Source: Candidatus Uabimicrobium amorphum (GTDB lineage: Bacteria > Planctomycetota > Uabimicrobiia > Uabimicrobiales > Uabimicrobiaceae). From it: a stretch of DNA of 64,000 nt. The notes beneath the pieces were generated by a model. That model did no database searches, had not been told where the DNA came from, and saw only the letters and a list, made by a program, of their open reading frames with translations. Both the position numbers and the translations under genes were made by a program. The DNA lies in NCBI RefSeq assembly GCF_009002475.1, contig NZ_AP019860.1, positions 1,426,001-1,490,000 of the forward strand, read 5' to 3'. This document shows positions 40,404 through 49,542 of the stretch, in pieces (within the stretch, counting starts at the first letter, position 1; each line of letters starts with the position of its first letter).

Positions 40404-42996
40404 ATAAATTTTGTGCTTCTACTTGCAACTCTTTCAAAAGATTTAGTGCATCGATCGGGGTTAAAGCCTCAATATTCAAATTAGATAGTGTATCTATCAA
40501 ATCCTCACCAACCATGGAAAAAAGGTTTTCCCCACTATCACGACAGGCCTTACCTGTAAAATTGCGAACGTCAATGGCATGTCTTTCCAAGCGTGTTAAA
40601 ATTTTACGAGAATTATGAATGACTTGTTGCGGAATACCGGCGAGTTTGGCAACCTCGATTCCGTAACTACGGTCAGCGCTTCCTTCCAATATTTTATGTA
40701 AAAAAGCGACCTGTCCATTCCACTCTTGGATGGCAACGTTGTAATTGAGAACATTAGGATAAATATCCGCCAAATCGGCCATTTCATGATAATGGGTGGC
40801 GAACAATGTACGCGCGCCTATTTTTTTCTGTATGTGCTCAATAATCGACCAAGCCAATGACACACCATCAAATGTACTTGTGCCTCGTCCTACCTCATCT
40901 AAAGCAATGAAACTAGATGCCTTAGCGTTATTGAGTATATTTGCTGTTTCAATCATCTCGACCATAAACGTACTGCGACCTTTGGCAATTTCATCTGCCG
41001 AGCCTATTCGCGTAAAAATGCGATCAGCGATCCCTATTTTTACTTTTTTTGCTGGAACAAAAGAACCGATTTGAGCCAGTAAAACAATCAAGGCATTTTG
41101 GCGAATGTATGTCGATTTTCCTGCCATATTCGGCCCGGTGATAATCATAATTTCGCGACCAGGCCCCATGTGTAAATTATTTGCAATAAAGGGCGTATCC
41201 AATGTGGCCTCTAATACAGGGTGGCGACCTTCTTCAATTTCAAGAGTGTTATTGTTTAGTAGTTGTGGACAAACATAATTGCGCTGTTTTGCAACAGTGG
41301 CCATAGAACACAAAACATCAAGGCACGCAATTGCCTCGGCAACATTGCGCAATTCACGCAGATATTTCTGTACTTCATCGCGAACTTCTTGAAATAATTT
41401 GTACTCTAAATCTTTGCTGCGATCATTTGCCGACAATACATCGCTTTCATACTCCTTGAGTTCGGCTGTAATATAGCGTTCTGCATTTTTGAGAGTTTGT
41501 TTGCGTATATAGTGTTGTGGTACGCGGTGACTATGGGTATGTGTTACTTCGATGTAGTAATTAAAAACTTTGTTAAAGCTTACCTTTAACGAAGGAATAC
41601 CCGTGCTTTCGACTTCGCGTTTTTGAAAATCTTCTAACCATTTGTCCCCTGAGGATTGCACTTGGCGCAATTTATCGAGTTCTTCGTTGTAGCCATCGCG
41701 TATAATTTCTCCATCTTTTAGTGTTGGCTTTGGTTGTGGGTGAATGGCTTTTTCGAGAAGATCAGTTAAAGAAGCAAGAGAAACCAAATTTTGTAGGATG
41801 TTGTTTATGATAAGTGATGAAAATGAATGTAGCTCTTGTTGTAAGTTTGGTAGTACTTGTAGCGAGTTTTTCAATGAAAGAAGGTCGCGTGCGTCAGCTC
41901 TCTTACTGGCAATACGCGCACACAGTCTCTCAATGTCTTGTATAGAGGTAAGGACTTTGCAAATATTTTGATGCTGATCGGAATGTTCGATCAGCTCAAG
42001 TACACCTTCTTGTCGCGCACGAATCTTTTCGAGAACAATCAACGGAGAGGTTATCCAGTCACTTAAAAGTCGTCCTCCCATTGCCGTTTGCGTTTTATCG
42101 ATGACATGCAAAAGAGTGTTTTTTTTAGATGAACGCAGTGACTTTGTCAATTCTAAGCAATTACGTGTCGCAGCATCTAGAAGCATTTTTTCTTGGGCAT
42201 TGTAACGTACTATTTTTGTAATGTGTGGGAGAGTGCTTTTTTGTGTTTCCTTTACATAATGGAATAAAGCACCAGCAGCTCCTAAGCCTACGGTCATATC
42301 TTCGCAACCAAACCCTTCCAAGGAACTTACTTGCAAATGCTCTTCTAAAGTACGTTTTGCGTTACTTTTTGCAAAAAACCAATCTGGACGATAGGTCAGA
42401 GCCGCTTTTTGGTGTTTGATGATCTCGGTGATTGTTAAATCACTTTCCCAAACACGTATGAGAGTGTCGCGTTTCTTATCAGGAACGAGACATTCCGCCG
42501 GATCAATGCGTGCGATCTCATCCGCCAAGAATTCACTGGGAACTTCGTGAACTTCAAATGTCCCCGTAGATATATCCACCCATGCCAAACCAATGAGTTT
42601 TTTTTGGGGAGCGATGGCAAGTAAAAAGTTGTGACTTTTTTCATTGAGAACCGCTTCTTCTGTCACAGTACCAGGTGTGATCACCCGAACTACATCGCGT
42701 TCTACTAGCCCTTGGGCCTCTGATGCATCTTGGATCTGCTCGCAAATGGCAACACGATACCCTTGATGAATAAGTTTTGTAAGGTAAGTATCCAGAGATT
42801 TCACTGGTACCCCGGCCATTGGTACAGCTTTCTCTCCTTTATTGCGCGCGGTAAGAGCAATTCCCAAAACCCGTGAACACAACTCTGCGTCCTCATAAAA
42901 TACTTCGTAAAAATCCCCCATACGAAAAAATAAAATAGAATCCTGATGGTTTTTTTTCGCAGTGTGATACTGCTTCATCATTGGAGTTTCAGACAT
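40402..42996 (-). CDS. mutS: DNA mismatch repair protein MutS
   Basis: The 864-residue protein shows the full MutS plan. The mismatch-binding domain has the Phe-x-Glu motif in FFRMGDFYEVFYEDA (FYE near residue 31), followed by connector, lever and clamp. Walker A GPNMAGKSTYIRQ is near residue 605, Walker B is ALDEVGRGTSTFDG, and a helix-turn-helix dimer region follows. MutS detects base mismatches and recruits MutL. Length is normal. It starts MSETPMMKQYHTAKK; the upstream cysteine desulfurase stop is 1 base away, so the two are co-transcribed. MutL is not in the window. Confidence 0.97.
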   Translation of the reverse strand: MSETPMMKQYHTAKKNHQDSILFFRMGDFYEVFYEDAELCSRVLGIALTARNKGEKAVPMAGVPVKSLDTYLTKLIHQGYRVAICEQIQDASEAQGLVERDVVRVITPGTVTEEAVLNEKSHNFLLAIAPQKKLIGLAWVDISTGTFEVHEVPSEFLADEIARIDPAECLVPDKKRDTLIRVWESDLTITEIIKHQKAALTYRPDWFFAKSNAKRTLEEHLQVSSLEGFGCEDMTVGLGAAGALFHYVKETQKSTLPHITKIVRYNAQEKMLLDAATRNCLELTKSLRSSKKNTLLHVIDKTQTAMGGRLLSDWITSPLIVLEKIRARQEGVLELIEHSDQHQNICKVLTSIQDIERLCARIASKRADARDLLSLKNSLQVLPNLQQELHSFSSLIINNILQNLVSLASLTDLLEKAIHPQPKPTLKDGEIIRDGYNEELDKLRQVQSSGDKWLEDFQKREVESTGIPSLKVSFNKVFNYYIEVTHTHSHRVPQHYIRKQTLKNAERYITAELKEYESDVLSANDRSKDLEYKLFQEVRDEVQKYLRELRNVAEAIACLDVLCSMATVAKQRNYVCPQLLNNNTLEIEEGRHPVLEATLDTPFIANNLHMGPGREIMIITGPNMAGKSTYIRQNALIVLLAQIGSFVPAKKVKIGIADRIFTRIGSADEIAKGRSTFMVEMIETANILNNAKASSFIALDEVGRGTSTFDGVSLAWSIIEHIQKKIGARTLFATHYHEMADLADIYPNVLNYNVAIQEWNGQVAFLHKILEGSADRSYGIEVAKLAGIPQQVIHNSRKILTRLERHAIDVRNFTGKACRDSGENLFSMVGEDLIDTLSNLNIEALTPIDALNLLKELQVEAQNL

Positions 42997-42997
42997 A

Positions 42998-44122
42998 TTA
43001 TTCCTTATTTTGTAACTTTTTTACTGCGGTAACGATTTGTTCGCTGGCAACGAGCACTTCGTCTTGTGTATTGTACTTACTCAAACTAAAACGTATTGCC
43101 CCACGTGCAACTTCATCTTCAATTCCCATTGCACGCAATACGAAAGATCCTGGTTTTTTTGTACATGCAGCACCTGTGGATGCGGCGATATCGGGAGCTA
43201 GTGACAAAACTTCGGCACCGATTAATCCAGGAAACGAAAGATTGACGGTATTTGATAGACGTTGTTGCCCGCCATTTATCACTGCATCGGGGCAACTGTG
43301 GTGAATGGTATTCCATAGTAAGTCGCGCATTTCACACAAACGTTCGCGGTAACTCTCCATTGTATTTTCGATAATCGCACATGCCTTGCCCAGTGCGATA
43401 CAAAACGGAAGATTTTCTGTACCAGCGCGCTTGCCTCTTTCATGTCCTGTTCCATGTATTAAAGGTTCTATTTCAACATCGCGTTTTAAGTAGAAAGCAC
43501 CAATTCCTTTCGGTGCATGGAACTTATGGCCTGCGATCGTAAGCATATGGACCCCCAAGTCCTTTACACTTACTTTTTCTTTGCCAACACTTTGTGCCGC
43601 ATCACTATGAAATAAAATTCCTTTTTGCGCCGCCAGTGCACTCATTGGGGCAATATCTTGAATAGTACCGACTTCATTATTGGCATGCATGATGGATATT
43701 AGTATGGTATCGGGACGTATGCTCTTCTCCAAATCTTCGAGACTCACCTGACCATCCCTACTTACGGGTAAGTACGTTACTTCATAACCATTTTTTTCTA
43801 AATACGCGCAACTGCGTAGCACACTGGGGTGTTCAAAACTCGAAGTGATAAGGTGCTTACCTTTATGCTTATGGCTATGAGCAATTCCCTTTATCAAAGT
43901 ATTGTTTGCCTCTGAGGCACAACCGGTAAAGTATATCTCATCGGCTTCACATTCAAGTAAACTCGCTACTTGTTGTCGTGCTTCTTCAATCGCATGGCGA
44001 TTTTTTTGTCCCCACTGATGACTACTGGAGGGATTTGCAAAATTCCCTTGTAAAAAAGGTAGCATGTGTGAAAATACTTCTTCGGATACTGCTGTTGTCG
44101 CATTGTTATCAAAATAAATCAC
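42998..44122 (-). CDS. nifS: NifS/IscS-family cysteine desulfurase
   Basis: The 374-residue PLP enzyme has N-terminal YFDNNATTAVSEEV, then CASEANNTLIKG, ISIMHANNEVGTIQ and DAAQSVGKEKVSV. The PLP Lys is in AGHKFHAPKGIGA, then GTGHERGKRAGTEN, and the active Cys is in ASTGAACTKKPGS. It removes sulfur from cysteine for Fe-S clusters, thio-modified tRNA and, in some bacteria, selenium delivery. The short active-site loop resembles NifS/class I enzymes rather than SufS. No iscU, nifU or sufE gene is adjacent. It is 1 base upstream of mutS and about 10 bases downstream of a TolC-family gene. The specific sulfur acceptor is unknown. Confidence 0.92.
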   Translation of the reverse strand: MIYFDNNATTAVSEEVFSHMLPFLQGNFANPSSSHQWGQKNRHAIEEARQQVASLLECEADEIYFTGCASEANNTLIKGIAHSHKHKGKHLITSSFEHPSVLRSCAYLEKNGYEVTYLPVSRDGQVSLEDLEKSIRPDTILISIMHANNEVGTIQDIAPMSALAAQKGILFHSDAAQSVGKEKVSVKDLGVHMLTIAGHKFHAPKGIGAFYLKRDVEIEPLIHGTGHERGKRAGTENLPFCIALGKACAIIENTMESYRERLCEMRDLLWNTIHHSCPDAVINGGQQRLSNTVNLSFPGLIGAEVLSLAPDIAASTGAACTKKPGSFVLRAMGIEDEVARGAIRFSLSKYNTQDEVLVASEQIVTAVKKLQNKE

Positions 44123-44132
44123 GGTGTTTCCT

Positions 44133-45614
44133 TTACTTGGGAGATATGCGAATATTATATTTGTTTAATACTCTATCTAATGCGCCTTCTGCTTGGTCTA
44201 AGGCATATATTGCTTTTTGATAAGTGATAATTGTATTGATCTCATTGATACGCGCAGATGTTAGATCTTGTTCTGTTTCTTGTACTTGAAACAGAGGTAT
44301 AATACCCGCACGAAATTTATTCTCTTCGTTGGCCAATTGCTTTTCAGCCAATTCTCTAGTTTTACGCGCTGTGTATACGCGGCGTGAAGCAATATTCAAA
44401 TTGAGAATTGCACGGCGTAAGTCCCAAATAATTTGACTTTGTATTTGGTTATGTTGCAATTCTAGTTGCTTTCTTTGCATGAGCGCTTGTTGATAGCGCG
44501 AGCGCGCAGCGCGGTTTCCAAGAGGCACCTCTAGCTGTAACTGGACAGACCACGTGGGAAAATCGCCATCAAAAACATCATCTAACGCGTCGGGATGATT
44601 TTCTTGTACCCCTGTAAAGTTGATGCTTCCTGTTAGATCTAAAGTAGGGAGTAACTGATTTTTTTGGAAATCAACATTTAGCGTTGAATTTTCAATCGCC
44701 AACAAATTTTGTTTTAAATCTTGGCGATGTTTTAATGCATAGCGCAGGCTACTGTCGAAATTCGTTTCTATGGGGGTAAAATATGGACGCTCCACAGGTA
44801 TCAATCTTACATTGGCGTAGTAACGGGTGTCTAGAGGACGAATAAATCGTTTTAGTTGATCCTCGGCCAAGAGAACCTGTTGCTCCGCGACAATGAGACT
44901 GTCACGCACTTGTGCCACATTTCGCTCTGCATTTAAAATATCTGCGGCAGCGAGAGAACCTGCTTTGATACGCGCCTGGGTAATTTTGTACAGATTTTGT
45001 GTTTGCCGTAGCGATTGGCGTTGTAATTCGTAGTTTTCTCGTGCATTGATCAGATCCCAATACGCTTGTTGTACACTGGTGACTAAGTTAAGCGACTGTT
45101 GCTCAAAAGCATAGTAAGAAGACTTAAGGTCATTCTCTGCGGTGCGAATACCGGTTGTATTTGTACCAACTCCAAAGTTACGTAGCAACGGCTGAGTAAG
45201 TGTCAGGGTCAAGGTTCCCGACCAAGCCGTATCAATGGCAAAGATTCCATTTGCCTCAAGATCTTTGTTGTAATTTAGTTGATAGTCGATCGATGCCACC
45301 CCGCCCAGTGTATTCGCTTTTCGCAAGCCAAGATTAAAGCGTCCAGCGAGGTTTTCATTGGAGGCAAAGTTGTTGAGGGCCGCACGATTAGAACTTGTAT
45401 ACGAGAAACCACTAGTGAAAGTGGTGTCAAAATTACTTTTGGCAATAGTGAGGTCAAACTCACTAAGTTTTGGATTATAACTTTCTATTTTTAATTCAAT
45501 ATTATTGCGAAGCGCTTGAATTAAGCTGTCTTTCATTGTGATAGATTCTACATGTTGTTGGGCATTCGCCAAACATAGAAATAACAAAGTTGTAGTAAAC
45601 AACATTACGCGCAT
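44133..45614 (-). CDS. TolC-family outer membrane efflux protein
   Basis: A signal peptide (MRVMLFTTTLLFLCLANA) precedes 475 residues typical of outer-membrane factors: SLIQALRNNIELKIESYNPKL at the mature start and two helical hairpins with repeated Gln/Asn/Leu, such as QQSLNLVTSVQQAYWDLINARENYEL near residue 165 and its second copy near 385. Such trimeric channels export drugs, peptides or polysaccharides with an inner-membrane pump and adaptor. Neither partner is in the window, but an outer membrane is implied. It lies just before the nifS-mutS genes on the minus strand. Confidence 0.88.
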   Translation of the reverse strand: MRVMLFTTTLLFLCLANAQQHVESITMKDSLIQALRNNIELKIESYNPKLSEFDLTIAKSNFDTTFTSGFSYTSSNRAALNNFASNENLAGRFNLGLRKANTLGGVASIDYQLNYNKDLEANGIFAIDTAWSGTLTLTLTQPLLRNFGVGTNTTGIRTAENDLKSSYYAFEQQSLNLVTSVQQAYWDLINARENYELQRQSLRQTQNLYKITQARIKAGSLAAADILNAERNVAQVRDSLIVAEQQVLLAEDQLKRFIRPLDTRYYANVRLIPVERPYFTPIETNFDSSLRYALKHRQDLKQNLLAIENSTLNVDFQKNQLLPTLDLTGSINFTGVQENHPDALDDVFDGDFPTWSVQLQLEVPLGNRAARSRYQQALMQRKQLELQHNQIQSQIIWDLRRAILNLNIASRRVYTARKTRELAEKQLANEENKFRAGIIPLFQVQETEQDLTSARINEINTIITYQKAIYALDQAEGALDRVLNKYNIRISPK

Positions 45615-45655
45615 AATAACACCTCTGTATTTTGTTTAAGGCTAAAAAAACATGT

Positions 45656-48166
45656 CTATTTCCATTTAGTTGCTAACTCTTGGGCTAATTCCTTTCGTTG
45701 TGTCGGGCTCATTTGCGGGTGATACGTCTGTAATAACTCAAAATCGTTGGTACGTACTCGCAAAATTTGTACGATGTAGTTGTAGTAGCTAATATTTTGT
45801 GTATCTTTCGCCAAACCCTTTGCCAAAACCAAATTTACCCCTGTATCTTTCGCATCAATTAAAGTCTGACGCGCGCGGTTGCGAATGTCATAATTTTCGT
45901 CATCAAGAACAGAGACGAGTATGTTTATTTTATCCGAAATATCGACAAATGGCAATAAATTAAGAGCCTCCTCTCTTACTTTGACATACGAGTCAGAAAA
46001 TAACTTTGTAAAATTTGTAATGCGATAATATTTTTGTTTTTTCAGCGCTGTTAGTGCTAGGTGGCGAACATACTTGTTCGAATGAAAAAGTAGACCATTT
46101 AAAAACTCAGGTGTCGTTTCATCTTGCCACACAATCAGGTTTTCTAAAGCGTGAATTTTAACCTTTTCACTTTTGCCATGCAAAACTAATTTTTTGAGTA
46201 CGGGAATTTGCTCTTTTCCCAATGCCAAGTTCATTTTTTCGATAATCGCGTATTGTTTTTTAGCATCAGAGTTAATATCTTCCACAAATGAAGGGATTTT
46301 TTGCACAACGACGTTTGTTGCCCCCCAGAATAAATCGCGAAAATTTTGCGAAATTTCTTTGCGTCTTTGCGAGGAAACATCTTGAAACTCTTGTTCAATA
46401 ATCGTTTCTAACTCTAGGATAGGGATGCCGATGTTTGCAAGAGCAATAAAAATTTGCGTGTCATATTCTTTTTGTGAACGCAAGGTACTCAACAATAGCG
46501 AGATACCTTTCGGCGATTGTATATCGGCTATACATTCAATAAAGTCTGCTAGTACGTCTTGGCTATCTTTATATATACTTTCTAAACATGGTAGTGCTAT
46601 TTGGCCGATATGACCCAAGTCACGTAGTGTTTCTTGTTTTTGATTTTTCGTCAGTGTCGCGAAATTTTGTGCTGTTTCTTGCAAATGTTGACGTAATTTT
46701 GCGGAGGGTTCTTGTTCTTCTAGACTTCTAATTCTCTGTATGGATTGTTGTGCAAGACGTTTAATTTTATCATCGGTATCAAGTTGTTTTAACTCAGCAA
46801 ACAAAACTTTTGCACGTTGATATCTTTCCATTTGCAAGTACAAATACGCCATTTTTTCCACGACAACTGCACGACGATAGTGCTGTGGGTAGTCGCGAAT
46901 AAAGTCTTCAAAATGGTAAATAGCGCGCTCCGATTGATTGTTGGCTAAAAAACTTTGTGCTTGAAAAAATAAAGCGCTCCCCACAAACTTGGTTTCCCAG
47001 GGAAAATCACGTCGAAAATCAGCAAAAATATCAATGGCTACCGAGAGTTTTTGCAAACGATACAAAGACATGGCATGACGATAGTTTGCCAGGGACAGGT
47101 TGTGGCAAAAATAACGTTTGTCGGAAAAAATATTTTGTAACTGTTCCAGACATTGCGTGTAGTTTTTTAATTCGTAATAGCACATGGCCATCCAGAAGTG
47201 CATGTCGTATACCAACACACTGTCATGGTAGTTTAAAATAAAGGTTTGTCCCTTAGAGATCGCGGCGCCATAGTTTTCCGCTAAGTATTCCTTTAGCGCA
47301 CCGTTGTATTTAGAGATTAAACTACGATAACGACTGATGAGATATTGTTTCGCAAACAGTACCACTTTTTGCGAAAAAGTGGAAAAGTCCTCTCCGGATG
47401 ACAAAGCTAATTGCTCTTCCCAGTTTTTTTTGTTGAAGAGCACGTTGTAAGTAAAGTCCTTTACCGCATTTTTTGCCCCGTATTTTTCTTCCAGAAAAAT
47501 CAGAAGAAACAATGACTCTAGTTGAGGAAAAGGTTGAACATTACTATCAAGACCCACGATCGCGTTTTCAAGAAAAACTTTGTTGCCATTTACAATACGC
47601 AATAAAGCCTTCTTTACTGTGTATTCTTCTAACCCGCATCCGTAATGTACAAGACTTTGCCATAAAAAATCAGGGATTTCTCCATAATGATCTCCCACAG
47701 CATCGCGCAGTAAAATCTGTGCAATCGCTGTTTTGTAAATAATGGAAAGAGGGACACTACCATTTTGCAGATGTTCAGAAACATAGGTAATACGCCATAT
47801 TTCTTGCCCTTCTTTTACCAACGGAGCAATCACAAAAGGTTTTTTTTCATACTCGCTTTCCCAATCGCGGTACTCGATTTCTATAAACAACGAGTCATTT
47901 TGCAAATAGCCCAGCTTGTCAGCAAGTGCAAGCTCTATATCTTTCTTTATTTTGGTGATTTTAGACAAATTCCAAAAACGGTTGCGTAGAGAGTATTTCC
48001 CATCGTATGGAAGAATTTTTATTTCTTCCTCAAGTGGTTGATCATCGTCTAGCGTTTTAATAACAATATCCTGCGGAGAACGATTTTGAACGTTCTCATG
48101 TGGTTGGTCTTTTACGGCCCAATCACATGAAGTAAGTAGCACAAGCAAAATGATGTATTTCTTCAT
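45656..48166 (-). CDS. Lipoprotein with pseudo-peptidase-like, TPR and HEAT regions
   Basis: ATG 48166 sits behind GGAGAGAG and gives a lipoprotein signal (MKKYIILLVLLTSC, lipobox Cys 14); an upstream GTG at 48181 is less likely. Residues 100-290 resemble peptidase MA-like domains, with PDFLWQSLVHYGCGLEEY and LESLFLLIFLEEKYG, but the HExxH position reads YKTAIAQILL, so the zinc site is lost. Residues 310-500 carry TPR-like pairs (AIYHFEDFIRDYPQHYRRAV). Residues 540-830 carry HEAT-like units (EVKIHALENLIVW, YVRHLALTALKKQ, KVREEALNLLPFV). It is probably an envelope scaffold. Peptidase homology is tentative. Confidence 0.7.
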   Translation of the reverse strand: MKKYIILLVLLTSCDWAVKDQPHENVQNRSPQDIVIKTLDDDQPLEEEIKILPYDGKYSLRNRFWNLSKITKIKKDIELALADKLGYLQNDSLFIEIEYRDWESEYEKKPFVIAPLVKEGQEIWRITYVSEHLQNGSVPLSIIYKTAIAQILLRDAVGDHYGEIPDFLWQSLVHYGCGLEEYTVKKALLRIVNGNKVFLENAIVGLDSNVQPFPQLESLFLLIFLEEKYGAKNAVKDFTYNVLFNKKNWEEQLALSSGEDFSTFSQKVVLFAKQYLISRYRSLISKYNGALKEYLAENYGAAISKGQTFILNYHDSVLVYDMHFWMAMCYYELKNYTQCLEQLQNIFSDKRYFCHNLSLANYRHAMSLYRLQKLSVAIDIFADFRRDFPWETKFVGSALFFQAQSFLANNQSERAIYHFEDFIRDYPQHYRRAVVVEKMAYLYLQMERYQRAKVLFAELKQLDTDDKIKRLAQQSIQRIRSLEEQEPSAKLRQHLQETAQNFATLTKNQKQETLRDLGHIGQIALPCLESIYKDSQDVLADFIECIADIQSPKGISLLLSTLRSQKEYDTQIFIALANIGIPILELETIIEQEFQDVSSQRRKEISQNFRDLFWGATNVVVQKIPSFVEDINSDAKKQYAIIEKMNLALGKEQIPVLKKLVLHGKSEKVKIHALENLIVWQDETTPEFLNGLLFHSNKYVRHLALTALKKQKYYRITNFTKLFSDSYVKVREEALNLLPFVDISDKINILVSVLDDENYDIRNRARQTLIDAKDTGVNLVLAKGLAKDTQNISYYNYIVQILRVRTNDFELLQTYHPQMSPTQRKELAQELATKWK

Positions 48167-48322
48167 TGTATCTCTCTCCACAAAACCTGAGTTGTTACGC
48201 GAAAAACGTTTTATCTATGATAGATTCTATGTTATAAAGAAATAATATACTACTAGTACGACCGCAGTTTGACAACAAAAATATCATATAAAAACTTATG
48301 TGACAAACACTTGAGGCAAAAA

Positions 48323-49465
48323 ATGAAAAAAATAGCAGTGTTGGGCGCTGGAAGTTATGGAACAGCAACAGCATATCATCTAGCAAAGAAATATGAAAAC
48401 GACGCAAATTATAGCATTTGTATCTATGCACGCGACAAAAAAATCGTAGAAGAAATCAATCGCGATCACACCAATAAAAAATATACCCAAACTCCTTTAC
48501 CACATAATCTAGTTGCGCATGACAATTTACAGCAGGCTGTGGATAAGGCCGACTACACAATTATGGGTGTACCAGCACAATCTATGCGTAGCGTAGCGAA
48601 AGAGTTGGCTCCCATTATTCGTCATAAAACCATCATCATTAATTTGGCGAAAGGCTTGGAGGTGGGATCTTTCAAGCGAATGTCTCAAATAATTAGCGAA
48701 GAGTTACAAGCGGTCAAACATTTGTGTAGTATAACTTCTTTGGGAGGTCCCGCATTCTCTAAGGATATATTTGCTCACCATCCTATTGGAGTAGCGCTCG
48801 GTGGAAAAAATAATAAAATTCTCCATGAAATTCGTCTTCTTTTTGATACCGAAACGTTTGATGTAAAAATTACCAAAGATGTTATTGGCGTCGAATTGGG
48901 CGGAGCACTCAAAAACGTTTTTGGTATTATGGCGGGAATTATGTCGGGTACAGATATGGGAAGTAGCATTAACGGTGATTACCTGACGCGAAGTATTGTC
49001 GATATGAAAGCCATCGCTTCGTTTATGGGCGCAAGGCGTGCGACACTAGATGGTCGTGCTGGTTTGGGAGACTTGGCGATTACCTGTACCGAAGGTAGTC
49101 GGAACTTTCGTTTTGGTCGAGAATTTGCCAAGCAACACCAAAAAAATAGTAGTTTACCCATAGACGAATTGCTACAAAATACTCTAGAAGCCCTCAACAT
49201 TAAAACTGTAGAAGGATTTTATACTCTAGATCCTTTGTATCAATTGTGTGAGTCGATCAATATGTTTGTTCCGATTGTCAATAATTTATATAAGATGCTG
49301 TACAAAAACGATTGTTCGCCAGAAGAGGCGGTACATCGTTATCGCATACGCGATAAAATTCGGTCACGTGAAGCACGCCTAACTATTTCGCGCGTGTTGT
49401 CTTTTTTGTTTCCGCGAATATGGTATCGCCGCGAGCGCGGTTTTTTTGGAGTCAAAAATTTATAG
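48323..49465 (+). CDS. gpsA: NAD(P)-dependent glycerol-3-phosphate dehydrogenase
   Basis: From ATG 48323, behind TTGAGG, the 380-residue protein begins MKKIAVLGAGSYGTATAYHLA, the GpsA dinucleotide-binding fold. YTIMGVPAQSMRSV, INLAKGLEVG, the catalytic Lys in VELGGALKNVFGIMAG, and GRAGLGDLAITCT and SRNFRFG all match GpsA. It reduces dihydroxyacetone phosphate to sn-glycerol-3-phosphate for phospholipid synthesis. It is about 40 residues longer than E. coli GpsA owing to a basic C-terminal extension (RIRDKIRSREARLT). It stands alone and faces the aminopeptidase gene. Confidence 0.93.
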   Translation: MKKIAVLGAGSYGTATAYHLAKKYENDANYSICIYARDKKIVEEINRDHTNKKYTQTPLPHNLVAHDNLQQAVDKADYTIMGVPAQSMRSVAKELAPIIRHKTIIINLAKGLEVGSFKRMSQIISEELQAVKHLCSITSLGGPAFSKDIFAHHPIGVALGGKNNKILHEIRLLFDTETFDVKITKDVIGVELGGALKNVFGIMAGIMSGTDMGSSINGDYLTRSIVDMKAIASFMGARRATLDGRAGLGDLAITCTEGSRNFRFGREFAKQHQKNSSLPIDELLQNTLEALNIKTVEGFYTLDPLYQLCESINMFVPIVNNLYKMLYKNDCSPEEAVHRYRIRDKIRSREARLTISRVLSFLFPRIWYRRERGFFGVKNL

Positions 49466-49475
49466 CATTTCCATG

Positions 49476-49518
49476 TTGCGCAGCAATTTGTTGCTCGATT
49501 GAATGATTAGCTGCGCAA
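49476..49518. terminator. Stem-loop between convergent gpsA and aminopeptidase genes
   Basis: TTGCGCAGC (49476-49484) pairs perfectly with GCTGCGCAA (49510-49518) around a 25-base loop, between the two convergent stop codons. No T run is present. Confidence 0.45.
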
Positions 49519-49542
49519 TATAGATGAAACGCCTCTCTAGTA

